Assembly: GCA_963966185.1 (NCBI GenBank)
Contig: CAWZYM010000402.1
Span: 297,001 to 361,000, forward strand
Origin: Rhabditoides inermis
Taxonomy: Eukaryota > Nematoda > Chromadorea > Rhabditida > Rhabditidae
Length of the DNA stretch: 64,000 nucleotides
Direction: 5' to 3'
Under the pieces are notes generated by a model that did not search any database, was not told where the DNA came from, and worked only from the letters and a program-made list of their open reading frames with translations. The position numbers were made by a program, and so were the translations under genes. Shown here piece after piece: positions 28,595 to 39,623 of the stretch. The stretch's first letter is position 1. Each line of letters starts with the position of its first letter.

Positions 28595-31500
28595 GCTTAT
28601 TTCTTCCTTTATCAGTTCCCAACTACCATCGTCACCAGGTTCGTCACCATCGCTAGAGTCATCCACTAAAGTCTTATTAGTTATAACTTTCATATACTCC
28701 ATTATGGTTAGCGTAAGCCACGAAAACACCGTCTCATAAACTTTGAAAAAGCACCATCAATCTTTCTCCTCTCCCAGCGCAGTAAACTTCCGGGAAATTA
28801 CTTTTTGCTTCTGTTTTTTTTTAATCTTTTCCGCCTTTCTTTGTTTTTATCTCTCCCTATCTCAGTTTCCAATATCCAGACCGGGAAATAACCTTTCGCT
28901 CGTTACGATTTATGACCGTCGGTTAGATTATTTTCGACTAAGCAATTGAATTACTTGCGTCTTTGCAGAATATGAAATAGATAGCAGATGCAAATTGGGT
29001 TTGCACGGTGCATTTTTCCGAATCGCATGTAATTTGTTTTCAAATTAGCACGAGATATGTAGACCGCATTTGCAACGATTTATATTATGCGCGCATTTAG
29101 CTCACCATTTTCCGAACAAAAAAATAGTCGCGCTCTAATTGATACCGTATTCTATGAGGATATGCAGACTGATTTTTTATAGCAATCATATATCTCTGTT
29201 TCGCGGATTGTTTCACATGGCCAAGCCCAAGTGTAGTAGCAGTACCTCAAAGCCAATGTTTTTTTTGCGATTGAACTGTTTTAATTGTGAGAATGTAGGA
29301 CATTCATGAAAACTTGAACAGCGATTTGCATAACATGACTTGTCCACATCTATTTTCACATGGTCTGCAATCAAAGTCACGCACTCACTCTGTTTAATTG
29401 GTAATGCGTTTCACTGTATCACGCGTTCTCAAGTAGCGGCCAGAGTGGATTCTGACCCCTCAGAAAAGCTATTATTACCCCTCAGAATGCATTTTTACCC
29501 CTCAGAATGACTCACAGAATAGGTGTGAGAATGGGCTCAGAATGCGATTTCGCCCTCAGAATAGCCCTCAGAATGGCTTTGAGAGGAATTGTGCTGCGAA
29601 TATGATCTGGGTCTCGGAACGAACTCCCTTATTAACAAATGTCTGACTGCTGGCAACATGCCCTGCCCGACTTGCGGCGGGAAAACAGCTGATCTCATGA
29701 TGACAATGAAACTTGCTTGAATTTTGTTATTTTTTCATCGTTTTTCGAGATTCTTTTTGTTTTCTTGTTTTAAGTAGCACAATAATGTACACTATATGTT
29801 GTTTGAATAACGTTTCATTGCGATTCTTGTCATATTTCGCATGTTTTTTGAAGATGCTCGGATTATGTGTCATTTTGTGCTGATTTCACTGAAGAAAGCA
29901 AAAACAAGTTTCATCGAGCCGTCTCGCTGTCATGTCTGTTTCAATACGTTTCATGTCTTTTTTGTACTACCTCATTTCACTTTTTCAGGAGCAATCGATA
30001 ATCGATCTATTGGATGGGAAGAACCAAAAACAAGAGGAAACAAGATAATCAAGAACGACGACAACCATCACATCATAAATGTATAAATTACCGCAGTTCT
30101 CAGACTGGTCATTTGCATACTAATAAATTTATCAAACAATTCGAGATGGTTCATATTCATATTTTGTTGTTGTCTTGGTGTCTTGGATCCATCCATCGAT
30201 TCAGCTAAGAGTGGTCCTTCGAATATCGATCGATTATCGATTGCTCCTGAAAAAGTGAAATGAGGTAGTACAAAAAAGACATGAAACGTATTGAAACAGA
30301 CATGACAGCGAGACGGCTCGATGAAACTTGTTTTTGCTTTCTTCAGTGAAATCAGCACAAAATGACACATAATCCGAGCATCTTCAAAAACATGCGAAAT
30401 ATGACAAGAATCGCAATGAAACGTTATTCAAACAACATATAGTGTACATTATTGTGCTACTTAAAACAAGAAAACAAAAAGAATCTCGAAAAACGATGAA
30501 AAAATAACAAAATTCAAGCAAGTTTCATTGTCATCATGAGATCAGCTGTTTTCCCGCCGCAAGTCGGGCAGGGCATGTTGCCAGCAGTCAGACATTTGTT
30601 AATAAGGGAGTTCGTTCCGAGACCCAGATCATATTCGCAGCACAATTCCTCTCAAAGCCATTCTGAGGGCTATTCTGAGGGCGAAATCGCATTCTGAGCC
30701 CATTCTCACACCTATTCTGTGAGTCATTCTGAGGGGTAAAAATGCATTCTGAGGGGTAATAATAGCTTTTCTGAGGGGTCAGAATCCACTCTGGCCACGC
30801 CTTCAACAACAAGACCCATTAATGGATCTTAAAGAAGAACTCCGGGGAAAATAGGAATGCCGGTCAATAGGGGCAAAATGATACTTCGGAACACGATTCT
30901 GACAATAAAAATTCTGAGAGGCTTCAAAAAGTTACGTTTTTGAATTATTTATTACGACTCATTTGTCCAAATAGCCTAATTGGACGAGGGCGGAGCCTCA
31001 CTCCGCTGCCCGCCGCTGCCGTACTCGCGGTTTCCCGCCAAAATCTGGTTCCGGGCGCGTTAATGTTTTGGGCGGGTGACTCTTTCCCCGGAGTTCTTCT
31101 CTAACGACTATTTTCGAGCATGGCAAACCTGATGCACGAGTTCGTGTGCGATGATGGCGCGCGCGGGCTGAGACGTTTCATAGGTGGCGAACACGTTGTT
31201 CACATCCCACGTTATCATGCCCCAGTTCTCCATCGCCCCCGAGCGCAAGTCGATCACCACGTGGTCTCAAATTCATTACATTGGAACATTAATCACAAAA
31301 AGTGCGTTTATCACAACCACGTGGTCTGACGAGAAATGCAGATGTACAGATCTGGCCGGGCGACCCAAAGTTGCCATTATTATTGCGACTCTCGGTCACA
31401 TGGCTGTGATTCAGCTAACAGTTTAGTAATCGATCTAAAAGTAAGACAAAGAGTCGCTATTGAATCACATAGGCATTGATTATAAGTCGACTAGATTGTG

Positions 31501-33752
31501 ATTATTGACCAGCAGGCTGCTAGAATCGGTCTGAATGATGGATGTGAGGTGTTTATAGTTTATTCCTACAATCACACTGTTGGATTGTACTGTCGAGGTG
31601 AGAGTTACTGCAATTTTTTGAGTTTCAGAAACTCGATGGGATTCAACATAGTATTTGGTTAACTTCTCATTTTGCCCGATTCCGAATCCTAAGTTCTATT
31701 ATAATTAGTTGGTGTGTAATTATTGTGTAATCGAAAGGTTATGTGCAGTGAAGTGGTAATGATAAATGTGACGCCACTCCCGCATAGAGCCCCCCCACTC
31801 ACCGATCGCCTTGCCAGGAAATGGTGTGTCGAAGAGTCGATCGCACCACTTCATCGCCTTCACGATTTCCTTGACGAACTTGGTGGCGGTAGGCAAGCGC
31901 GACGGCTCCGTCCACACGCGATGCTATGATAATATTTATCATCATGTATACTGCAATGACGTCATGAATAGAGTGCTTACCACGACTCCATTACTGGAGC
32001 GCTCAGTGACTTGCTTGTAGCTGCCGACAAACGCCGCCAGTAGATATGTTGACATTAGGGGAGAGGGAGCGAAGCGCGTCTCCTGCCAGCGAGCACTGAG
32101 CAACGTTGCGGTGTGATTGAGACAAAATTCAGTTTCAGATAAAAAATCCAGCTGGATTTTCCACGTTTCCACTGTAAAATTGGAAAAACCAACTAGAAAA
32201 TACAGTTTCCAATAAAAAAAAAGAATTTTTGGGAAAAAAATGGAAAAGGTGGATTTTCCAGTTAGGACAAAATCACTCACTCCAGTTTAGTCCTCATCAC
32301 CGCGTCCGCGTTAGACAGCGCCACTGTGTTGACGGGATGCACGATAGAGACGTTCCAAGTCGCCTGAAAGTTGGCACTGTTGGTGCTTGCTGTGCTTGTG
32401 CGTGTGGCACCTTCCAAATAGCGGTCAGTCTCTTCGAAACACTCCCGAATGCCCCCGAAACACTTCGGAATTGCCTTCGGAATACTCCCGAACAGTCCCA
32501 AACACTTCGGAATGCCTTGCTATCCCTTCGAAACACTTCGGAATGGCTTCGAAAGAGACTGACCGCACCTTCATGTCCGGGCGATCGAAGCAGGGCACTA
32601 GGTTGCGCGTGAACTGCGCCTCCATTTGAGTGACGACATAGTGCTTGCCGTCTGAATTGTGAATGCAGAATTATCACTACATCGTGGATTGTTCAGTTGT
32701 CATGTTGCCAATGATGACATTGACATCACTATTCACATATGATACGGAAAGTGTGTTCAACAGTTCAACATCAAGTGTTTTTGAACCTAACAATAACATG
32801 TCATGACGCAAAAAAACATACCTCGTGATTGTTTCATGAATAGACCTTCAACACCATCATGTATCAATGCGGTGTAATTGATCTAAACATACCGTAATTA
32901 CAGTATTCATAAATTAAATATAATTTTATCAATTATAATTACATTATTCATTTCATGACCTCATATATTATCATAATTGTCTAATTTTTAAAACTATACG
33001 GTACTGTGATGATCAGTACTCACCGTCACTTTGAAATTCTTTTTGACCTTTGGCAAAGTGATGGTCATCGACTGTCCAGCAGGATTCATCTTATATTGCT
33101 GGGCTGCGCCATTCACTGTCACCTAAATTCCCACCTTGATCCTTGATAATCACTATATACAAAAAAGGTTCGTGTTCAGCATGGCTTCGTAGAGAACGAT
33201 AACTGCTATGCTAACTCGACTCGGTTCCGCTAATTCATTTCAAATGTTTAAATCTTGCATATAATGACGCATACGTGATGGATGTCCAGCTCGAATGCGT
33301 CGAGTCTTAGCTCGCGGGGCGCGCCACGACGAGCTTGTAATTCGATCGTAACCACTCCGTCCACCGTCGAAGTTCGAAGAAGGCGCGGTGTACCGTTGTA
33401 CCTCAAACGCTCTCGTACTACCTCGTCTTCCTGCATCTCTTTTTCTCCCTTATTCATAAATCTGTTACTGTTCTATATCCATAACATACGACGATTACTA
33501 TATATGTAGTTGCACCCCGCACGGGTATTGTTCAAACTGCGTACACGAGTACTCATGCTACGCGGCTACGCCTACGAGTGCGTTCATGCAGAATCGTCCC
33601 ACTCACCCCGGCATGTTCGGCTGCAACCGCAGCGCATAGCTTCTCGGAATGATGTCTTGTGCGTGGGCGGCGCTGCAATTTTTTCACACCACACCACACC
33701 GGCGAAACACAAACCTGAAAATGGCGACGGCGAGAACAAGAGCGGAAAACAT
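26147..33752 (-). CDS. M1 family zinc aminopeptidase, truncated type
   Basis: Exons 5' to 3': 33715-33752, 33607-33672, 33275-33401, 33024-33122, 32822-32882, 32569-32651, 32281-32363, 31981-32095, 31803-31923, 31129-31265, 28415-28528, 28039-28131, 27642-27707, 27149-27277, 26803-26873, 26655-26731, 26416-26534, 26147-26284. About 578 residues; phases agree. Signal peptide MFSALVLAVAIF. Substrate motif GAMEN (274-278). Zinc site HELVH (305-309) with the third ligand Glu in WLNE 18 residues on. Catalytic Tyr is likely Y377 in YIYSEGA. A beta domain resembling FVNFNRFGYYSVFYSD follows. The protein then ends within ~50 residues, where most relatives have ~250-300 more (ERAP1-like helical domain). 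Predicted secreted exopeptidase cleaving N-terminal residues. The last exon is the least certain. Confidence 0.85.
27038..27128 (+). repeat. Second copy of the dispersed repeat at 17.7 kb
   Basis: CCACCGACAGATACTTCACG and CTCGATATCGGCAGTAAACC blocks, antisense to the host aminopeptidase, in the intron between its exons at 26803 and 27149. Confidence 0.7.
28553..28591. repeat. (AT)n microsatellite
   Basis: About 19 AT dinucleotides in the large aminopeptidase intron, 25 bp upstream (gene sense) of the GNLVT exon. Confidence 0.95.
29438..30796. mobile_element. Large foldback element, ~570-bp arms, 221-bp loop
   Basis: Left arm 29438-30006 and right arm 30228-30796 are almost perfect inverted copies from GGCCAGAGTGGATTCTGACC to GGAGCAATCGATAATCGAT. 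Arm ends contain repeated CCCCTCAGAATG units. Each arm carries the same ~49-codon open frame (SRCHVCFNTFHVFF); in the right arm it runs on through the loop as 100 codons on the minus strand (30068-30370). No recognised transposase. No clear target duplication. It sits in the intron between the HEXXH exon and the GNLVT exon of the aminopeptidase. Confidence 0.85.
30829..31104. mobile_element. TIR element, 276 bp, TTA(A/G)AGAAGAACTCCGGGGA ends
   Basis: Ends TTAAAGAAGAACTCCGGGGA and TCCCCGGAGTTCTTCTCTAA are inverted (one mismatch). It lies 24 bp from the HEXXH exon boundary. The interior is shared with the insertion in the inverted synthetase gene (8205-8395). Non-autonomous; no ORF. Confidence 0.8.
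32421..32566. repeat. GCGGTCAGTCTCTTCGAAAC palindromic element, copy 2
   Basis: Ends GCGGTCAGTCTCTTCGAAAC and CTTCGAAAGAGACTGACCGC. On the gene strand the splice donor reads AAG|GT followed immediately by the element end, so this element makes up most of the 205-bp intron between aminopeptidase exons 6 and 7. Confidence 0.85.
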
Positions 33753-34270
33753 GCGCACATCCTCATGTGCGCTCCTCTTCCTCCAATTTATACTCGCGCG
33801 CGCGCTTGTGCAACCAGTTTAGTCTGTTTTGCAATTTGATAGATTCCCGGTCTGTGTCTGTGAGGCTAGGAAGAGAATGAGACCGAGGAAGAAACTGAAA
33901 AAAACAACAATCCGCGTAGCCGCGTTACATATTCCGCACGTTCACATTGCACCTGCTCCTATTCGCTACTTGCCCCAATGTAGTCAACGCATTCGCACGT
34001 TGCCTCTATTCATGAGTACGCTTCTACTCATCTGAAAATTGCATGTTGCCCTGCCCTATTGAGCAATTCCCTGTGGCAATTCTTGGTAGACACAGTGCGT
34101 GCAATCACGATCGCTTGTGAGTAGCGACGATTACTATATAATGTAGTTGCACCATATATGTTGCAATACATATATGTTGCAATAGTTGCAATACATATAT
34201 GTAGTTTCATTGTTCAAACTGCGCACACGAGTACGCACATGCTACGCCTACGCATGCGTTTATGCAGATC
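33488..34270. repeat. Direct repeat bracketing the aminopeptidase 5' exons
   Basis: CGACGATTACTATATATGTAGTTGCACC ... ATTGTTCAAACTGCGTACACGAGTAC at about 33488-33590 recurs at about 34122-34265, with an extra ATATATGTTGCAATAC insertion. Exons 1 and 2 of the aminopeptidase lie between the copies. Confidence 0.7.
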
Positions 34271-34540
34271 GTGAAAAAGTTATTACGGATACGCGTGAGA
34301 GACACAGCGTAGCTGCAAATCACCAGATTCTGCTCACTCTCTTGGTGATTACAATCTTTATCAAAGATCTCCTTAATCTCATACCACGCATGCTGGGTCT
34401 CCATTTGAGGCACGACAGTATGGCAGATATTTAATCGAGTTTGACAGCATTATAGCATTATATGTTGATCGCGCGCTAAAACTCAATTTGCGCGCTTGTA
34501 ACGCGTGATATTTTCCCCGCATATGCATATAGTTTGCAGA

Positions 34541-36677
34541 ATGAACGAACAGGACTGTGCGACCGCTGCGGCAATGTATCGGACAAAAGGCATCATTGTC
34601 ATTCATTCCATCAACGCCACCGCTAATTTATTGACGATCGCCAGCATAGTTTTCATCATCTGCATGCTATTGAAGACCAAGGTGAGGCGGTGTGTGTGTG
34701 TGTGTGTGTGTGCAAAAGCATAACTTTCGTACCAAACAGGTGTTTCATCTGAGTCTGCGCATTCTACTCGTTTTCATCAACCTGATGATCATCTTCCGTA
34801 CGGGTATGACGTGCCGACGATCCCTCGCGTTTGTCGTCAACACAATCATGTTCGATGTGAGTCAGCAGTTGGGTAGATCAGTTTGGTAAACAAGAGTTCA
34901 GGAGAGAGATTTGTTTCATGAGATCACACCGGCCGCTTTTATAGGGCAAAATAGACAATCACAAATGAACATAGACAGGAAAATGAGATCGTGGCTAGAC
35001 GCTAGACTAACCAAGCTCGCTACAGCATTCAATAGGTAGCTATTGCAATTTGAAATTGAATTTATCACGCCACATGGATGCTTCACACGTGAAATGCCTG
35101 TGAACAGTGACAGTGAAGGGGCTGCAGTAGAGTACTAGATGCTATGGTTTTAGAATACCATCAATGAGAATCCACGATGACCTATCACAAGTTTGTTCAA
35201 TCATATTCGGGTTTGACGACTGCGACGAATGAAAACGAATAATGCTCACGGAACCAGCTGCATAGCGATCCAAACCAAACCATAGGATTGTGTATAGAGA
35301 TCCTGGATGGAGTTTTTGATTTGATTCGTGTTCAGCCGGCCGCCGATCCCTGTACGTACATGGTGGAGTCGAACTGGTGCTGGGCGGTGAGCAACGTCAC
35401 CTCGCTGCCAATGTACGTCATCATCCTCCTCATCTCCTCCCTACTATTCGAGAGGATCATCGCCCTTGTGTTCGTGAGCAAGTACGAAACCGTCCACGTT
35501 CCCTATGTCGCCATCATTGTAGTGACCGGATCGGTAGGGAGTTCTTTGAGACGTGTCAATTGTCAATAGCAAGACATGTTTTCAGACTTCCTACGCCGTT
35601 TACCAAATCTACATACAACTCGCTTCGTTAATGGAACTGTCAGACGCGGATTACAGCTACATCCCGTACTGTATCAGCACCACCGATCGATCGGATTGGA
35701 AACGGTAAACGCAACACTTGAAAACTGAAAATAACTACTCACCCTTTCCAGCATATTCTTTTCGTGGCAGTTTTGGGTGCTACTCAGCAATGACGTAATT
35801 CTGCTCGCAATTTACGTCTATACAAAGCGGAAATACAAGTGGGGGTAATTTATGTCCGCAAATGCGCAGGAAAGAAAAAGATTCGCCGAATGAAGATTGC
35901 TGGGAATAGCGGAGAATCAAAGTCCGAGTTTAGACTGACGATCAACACCAGCACCCACTCGTTGACGTCGCGCTTCCAACTCAGCGAGACTATCAGCGTC
36001 ATACAGGTGCGCAGAAAAAAAAAGTTGGAAACTCTCCCGAATTGAATTCGAAACACTTGGGAATTGCCTTTTTTGAGAACTCTAACCTTGCCCCCTTCAA
36101 CACTTCGAAACGTCCGCACCTGAAGGAGAACACCCTGATATATCGACGTTGCAGATGCTGATTCCGAACGTGACGTTCTTTGTGGTGTCGTACACGGGGC
36201 AGTCGATCATGACCGGGGTGATACTCACCGACATCATACACGACTACGTTCACTTTATCGTCATGAAAGTAATAATAAGTGTTTAATATAAACATCACAT
36301 GTTTAATGTAATATGCAAGAAATGCGAAAAGGCACTAGCGAAATGAGTGATAATACGAATACGATTGTGAAAAAGTGAGCTAAACTGAAATGAGCTACAC
36401 TGATTCAAGATTCTAGAAACCTGGCTTTTGCACAAAATTATCGAGTGCATTTTCTGTCATTTCAGGAGATCTCGTCCATGCTGATGATTCCCGTGTTTCT
36501 CTCGTGGTCGTGGATTCTGTTGTTGAAGGTGTGAAAAGCGCATCACAATCACAATCACAATCTTTGTTCTAGGTGGATCGTCTTCGCAATCGCGTGTCTT
36601 GCCTGCGGGTTGCTGTCAGCTATCGAGCCAAGAGGGACCATCACGCGATACTCGAAGAAATGTGGCGAAAACCCTGA
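34541..36677 (+). CDS. Nematode seven-helix chemoreceptor, Sra-superfamily-like (A)
   Basis: Exons 34541-34681, 34740-34856, 35336-35533, 35586-35704, 35752-35844, 35910-36006, 36155-36268, 36466-36528, 36573-36677 (TGA); about 348 residues. Several hydrophobic segments are visible: IIVIHSINATANLLTIASIV, FHLSLRILLVFINLMIIF, MYVIILLISSLLFERIIALV, FWVLLSNDVILLAIYVYT, LIPNVTFFVVSY, MLMIPVFLSWSWILLLK. The SRFQLSETISVIQML stretch resembles the (S)RFQLxEN motif of Sra/Sre-type receptors. A TTTGCAG acceptor-like site sits 1 base before the ATG. The start of exon 6 is uncertain: the nearer acceptor at 35869 gives a stop, so 35910 is used. Ligand unknown; expected in sensory-neuron membranes. AATAAA at about 36777. 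Confidence 0.75.
36030..36118. repeat. CTTCGAAACACTT-type element, degenerate copy 3
   Basis: Contains CTCCCGAATTGAATTCGAAACACTTGGGAATTGCC-like units and CAACACTTCGAAACG, similar to the interiors of the copies at 25.4 and 32.4 kb. Located in an intron of chemoreceptor A. Ends not clear. Confidence 0.5.
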
Positions 36678-37027
36678 GTGAGAAGCTTCATGTGCAAGTA
36701 CAACCCCCTTCCTTCCATGTGCGACAGATTAGGTTACGATAGCGCACTCCCGTCGCCCCACGCACTCGCGCGTTTTAATAAAATTGTTGTTTATAGTTCG
36801 TATAGCTCGCGTTTTGATGTTTTGAAATTATTGTATATCACAACATAGCGTCGCTCAATTTTCAAATCTCGACTCATTGTTGAGATAATCAATTAATAAA
36901 ACCCTTTTGCGTTCAAAATAGACCAATTCGCTTGATTTAGAAAGTTTTAAATAGTCTTACTAAAAAGCCCTCATTATTCGGTCAGAGAGAACATCATGGT
37001 TGAATGAAACGCGACAACGTATGTAGT

Positions 37028-37029
<2 letters not shown>

Positions 37030-37090
<61 letters not shown>
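37030..37090. repeat. (AT)n microsatellite between chemoreceptor genes
   Basis: About 29 AT dinucleotides. The surrounding 36678-37571 holds no other recognised gene. Confidence 0.95.
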
Positions 37091-37091
<1 letters not shown>

Positions 37092-37571
37092 GAAGACGCA
37101 ATCTCTAGCACCAAGTCCCTAGCGGAACGTTTGGAAATAAAGTACTTACGTGCTTCGCCTATTCGTCACACATTTCACCTGCTAATGTCGTCTGTTTCCG
37201 TGTTCAGACTCATATCACAAAGCGTCTCAGAGTCATTGTTTTCCTACAACAGACGTTAGATACATGGGAAAGTACTGTGCGACTATCACACTCGACAGAG
37301 TTTCGAGTCGCACAATCATCGCTCACTTGTTTGAGAGACACAAACGGCAACGTTTCTTCCGCCCCATTTCCCATTTCCCACATTCAACTCTTTCAGTCAC
37401 ACCGACTTTGAAACGTTCATATCGACAATTTGTGATTGTAATTATTTCCTCTGTTTGTCGGTCCGCAACCGTGATGATTTGTTATTCTACATTTTCCTTG
37501 AATGACTCGCTCTGAAATTGATATGTACTGTACTTGTCTAACAAGCTATACATACGTTTGACGTTTACAGA

Positions 37572-39300
37572 ATGGTGTCAGAAGGTGACGGAGGTGGGGA
37601 CTGTTTTCTGGCAGAGTCTCTGTATCATCATCCCGCGTTAGTCGCGATTCACTCCATCAACGTTCTATCCAATGTGCTCACCATTCTGAGCGTCGTATTC
37701 ATTACTACACTCATCATCATCACCAAGGTAGTGTCGTCATTTTCAACCGGTTTGAAACTCGTAAATTGAGGCGTTTCACTCGAATCTGCGCACAGTGTTA
37801 GTCTCGATCTGCATAATGATCATCTACCGAACGGGCATGACCTGCAGGCGATCGGCCATTTTCGTGTGGACAAGGATGACATATGATGTGAGCGAACTTT
37901 TCCATTTCATATAACTCTTGTCCAGTCGTCCTCGCCATGCGCTCTTCTCTCCGAGGTGCACTTTTGCGCGGCGATCAGTGAGCTCGCGTCGATTCCCATC
38001 AACGCTATGATCATACTCATATCGTGCCTCCTCGTTGAGCGAGTCCTCTCCCTCATCCTAGCCAGCCGCTATGAATCGCTCAAAATACCCTACTTCGGAG
38101 TGGCGGTCGTTATTGCTACGGTGAGCGTGAATTAGCGAGAAGGGTACTGAGCGTTCGAATCGTCTCAATGCACAAGGTTCGGCAATCCGGATATTTCAGC
38201 TTGTCTACGTAGTGATTAGCGTTTTCGGGCAGGTCGCCTCACTCATTAGCCTCGACTCCCGTAACAATGTCTACGTGCCCTATTGCACGAGCATGGCTAC
38301 GAAAAAGGTCGTCTGGACCAGGTATGCCTTGATTACTCAAGTATAGGTATCGCATTGTCTCTCAGAATATTCACGTCGTGGATCACCATTTGTCTGCTCG
38401 TAGACGATTTTCTACTGCTTGTATTGTATGTGTACATTACCAGGAAATACAGGTGGGAAAGGCGGAAATCAAACGTCTAATTTTCATTTATTTCACGCAG
38501 GCTGCAAATTGCCACGAATGTGCACTCGCTGTCGGCTCGCTATCAACTCAACGAGACTATGCGAGCGATTCAGGTTCGTACCTATATAACACATTCAATG
38601 CGCACTTAGTGGATAGTGGTCGTCCGCAAATGTCCTACCACTGTAAATAAAGCAGACATCAAGCAGACAATCAATCGATGACGAATAGGCAAGCTGTTGA
38701 AAATATCAGATTTCATCAGAATATCAGAGTTACCGAGAAATGAACTTTGGGAAATCTCTGCTATTGCGAATTTTTCGCGAAAGGATGAAATAATCTTGAA
38801 TTCCATTTTTAAGGTTTGCGAACCGCGAAAACGGGAGACTCACTATAACACCTCACATCAATTGCAGATGTTGTTCCCCAATGTTACTTTCTTTCTCATA
38901 TCGTTCACCGCTCAGTTCACTACAACTATTTTCGCGCTCCCCGATTGGGCCAGCGAACCACACCAATACACTATAATAAAGGTGAATTGATGATTGAACA
39001 ACAAGGTCTCCGAAATTTCTTCAGTTCAAATATCCCCCGCTTGGTTAATTCAATTCATTCCATGGTTTTGTTTTTAGGAAATCGCGTCCATGCTTATGAT
39101 ACCAGTGTTTTTATCGTGGTCGTGGATTCTATTGTGGAAGGTTAAACAGAGATTTGAACAACCAAAAGTTATTATTGTTATTATAGGTTGATCGTCTGAG
39201 GAATCGATTTTCGTGCATTCGTGTCGTGCCAGATTACAAGGTGGACAAAAAGCATCACGAAATCACTGTCTCTATGTGGAATCGGGCTGCACGTTGGTAG
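37572..39300 (+). CDS. Nematode seven-helix chemoreceptor, Sra-superfamily-like (B)
   Basis: Paralogue of the preceding gene with the same nine-exon plan: 37572-37727, 37771-37887, 37926-38120, 38200-38321, 38366-38452, 38501-38573, 38868-38981, 39078-39140, 39187-39300 (TAG); 346 residues. Shared residues include IHSIN, YRTGMTCRRS, RYQLNETMRAIQM, LFPNVTFFLISF, MLMIPVFLSWSWILLWK and VDRLRNRFSCIRVV. A TTTACAG acceptor-like site lies 1 base before the ATG. Same strand and 0.9 kb apart, so a tandem duplication is likely. Identity between A and B is moderate, so the duplication is not recent. Receptor family is inferred from topology and the (R)YQLNE motif; ligand unknown. Confidence 0.75.
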
Positions 39301-39489
39301 CATCACCTGACAGCTGTTAGTTTAGTAATTCGAAAGTGTCATGTTTCTTTTTTGAATTGCCATCATTGCTGAACGGATAAAAATGAACATCAACAAGCTA
39401 TTGTGTAATTGTTTTATTATAATGCTTGGTTTCATAATCATTGGCCGTTAGCGTTTCGAGCGAGCCTCGACGCAAGAGATATGAGATAG

Positions 39490-39560
39490 GACAATTGACA
39501 CCTCTACAAACGCACGCATAAAAACTGTTGTGACTGACACCATTGCTTATCACACTCATT
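39490..39560 (+). promoter_or_regulatory. Vitellogenin promoter elements
   Basis: ATTGACA at 39494-39500 is the reverse complement of TGTCAAT, the C. elegans vit VPE1 core. A TATA-like CATAAAA lies at about 39517-39523. TTATCA at about 39547-39552 is the reverse complement of TGATAA, the VPE2/GATA core. Together they sit 60-130 bp before the start codon. Binding is inferred. Confidence 0.55.
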
Positions 39561-39623
39561 TTCGAATAGTACATAAGGTGTCGACCGCGTGTTCTAGTCA
39601 CCCTCGGTCAATCACCAGCTCTC

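Noticed and set aside
35870..35909. Acceptor at 35869 for chemoreceptor A exon 6
   Set aside because: It puts a stop codon in frame with the upstream exon. The acceptor at 35909 keeps the frame and aligns with the paralogue.
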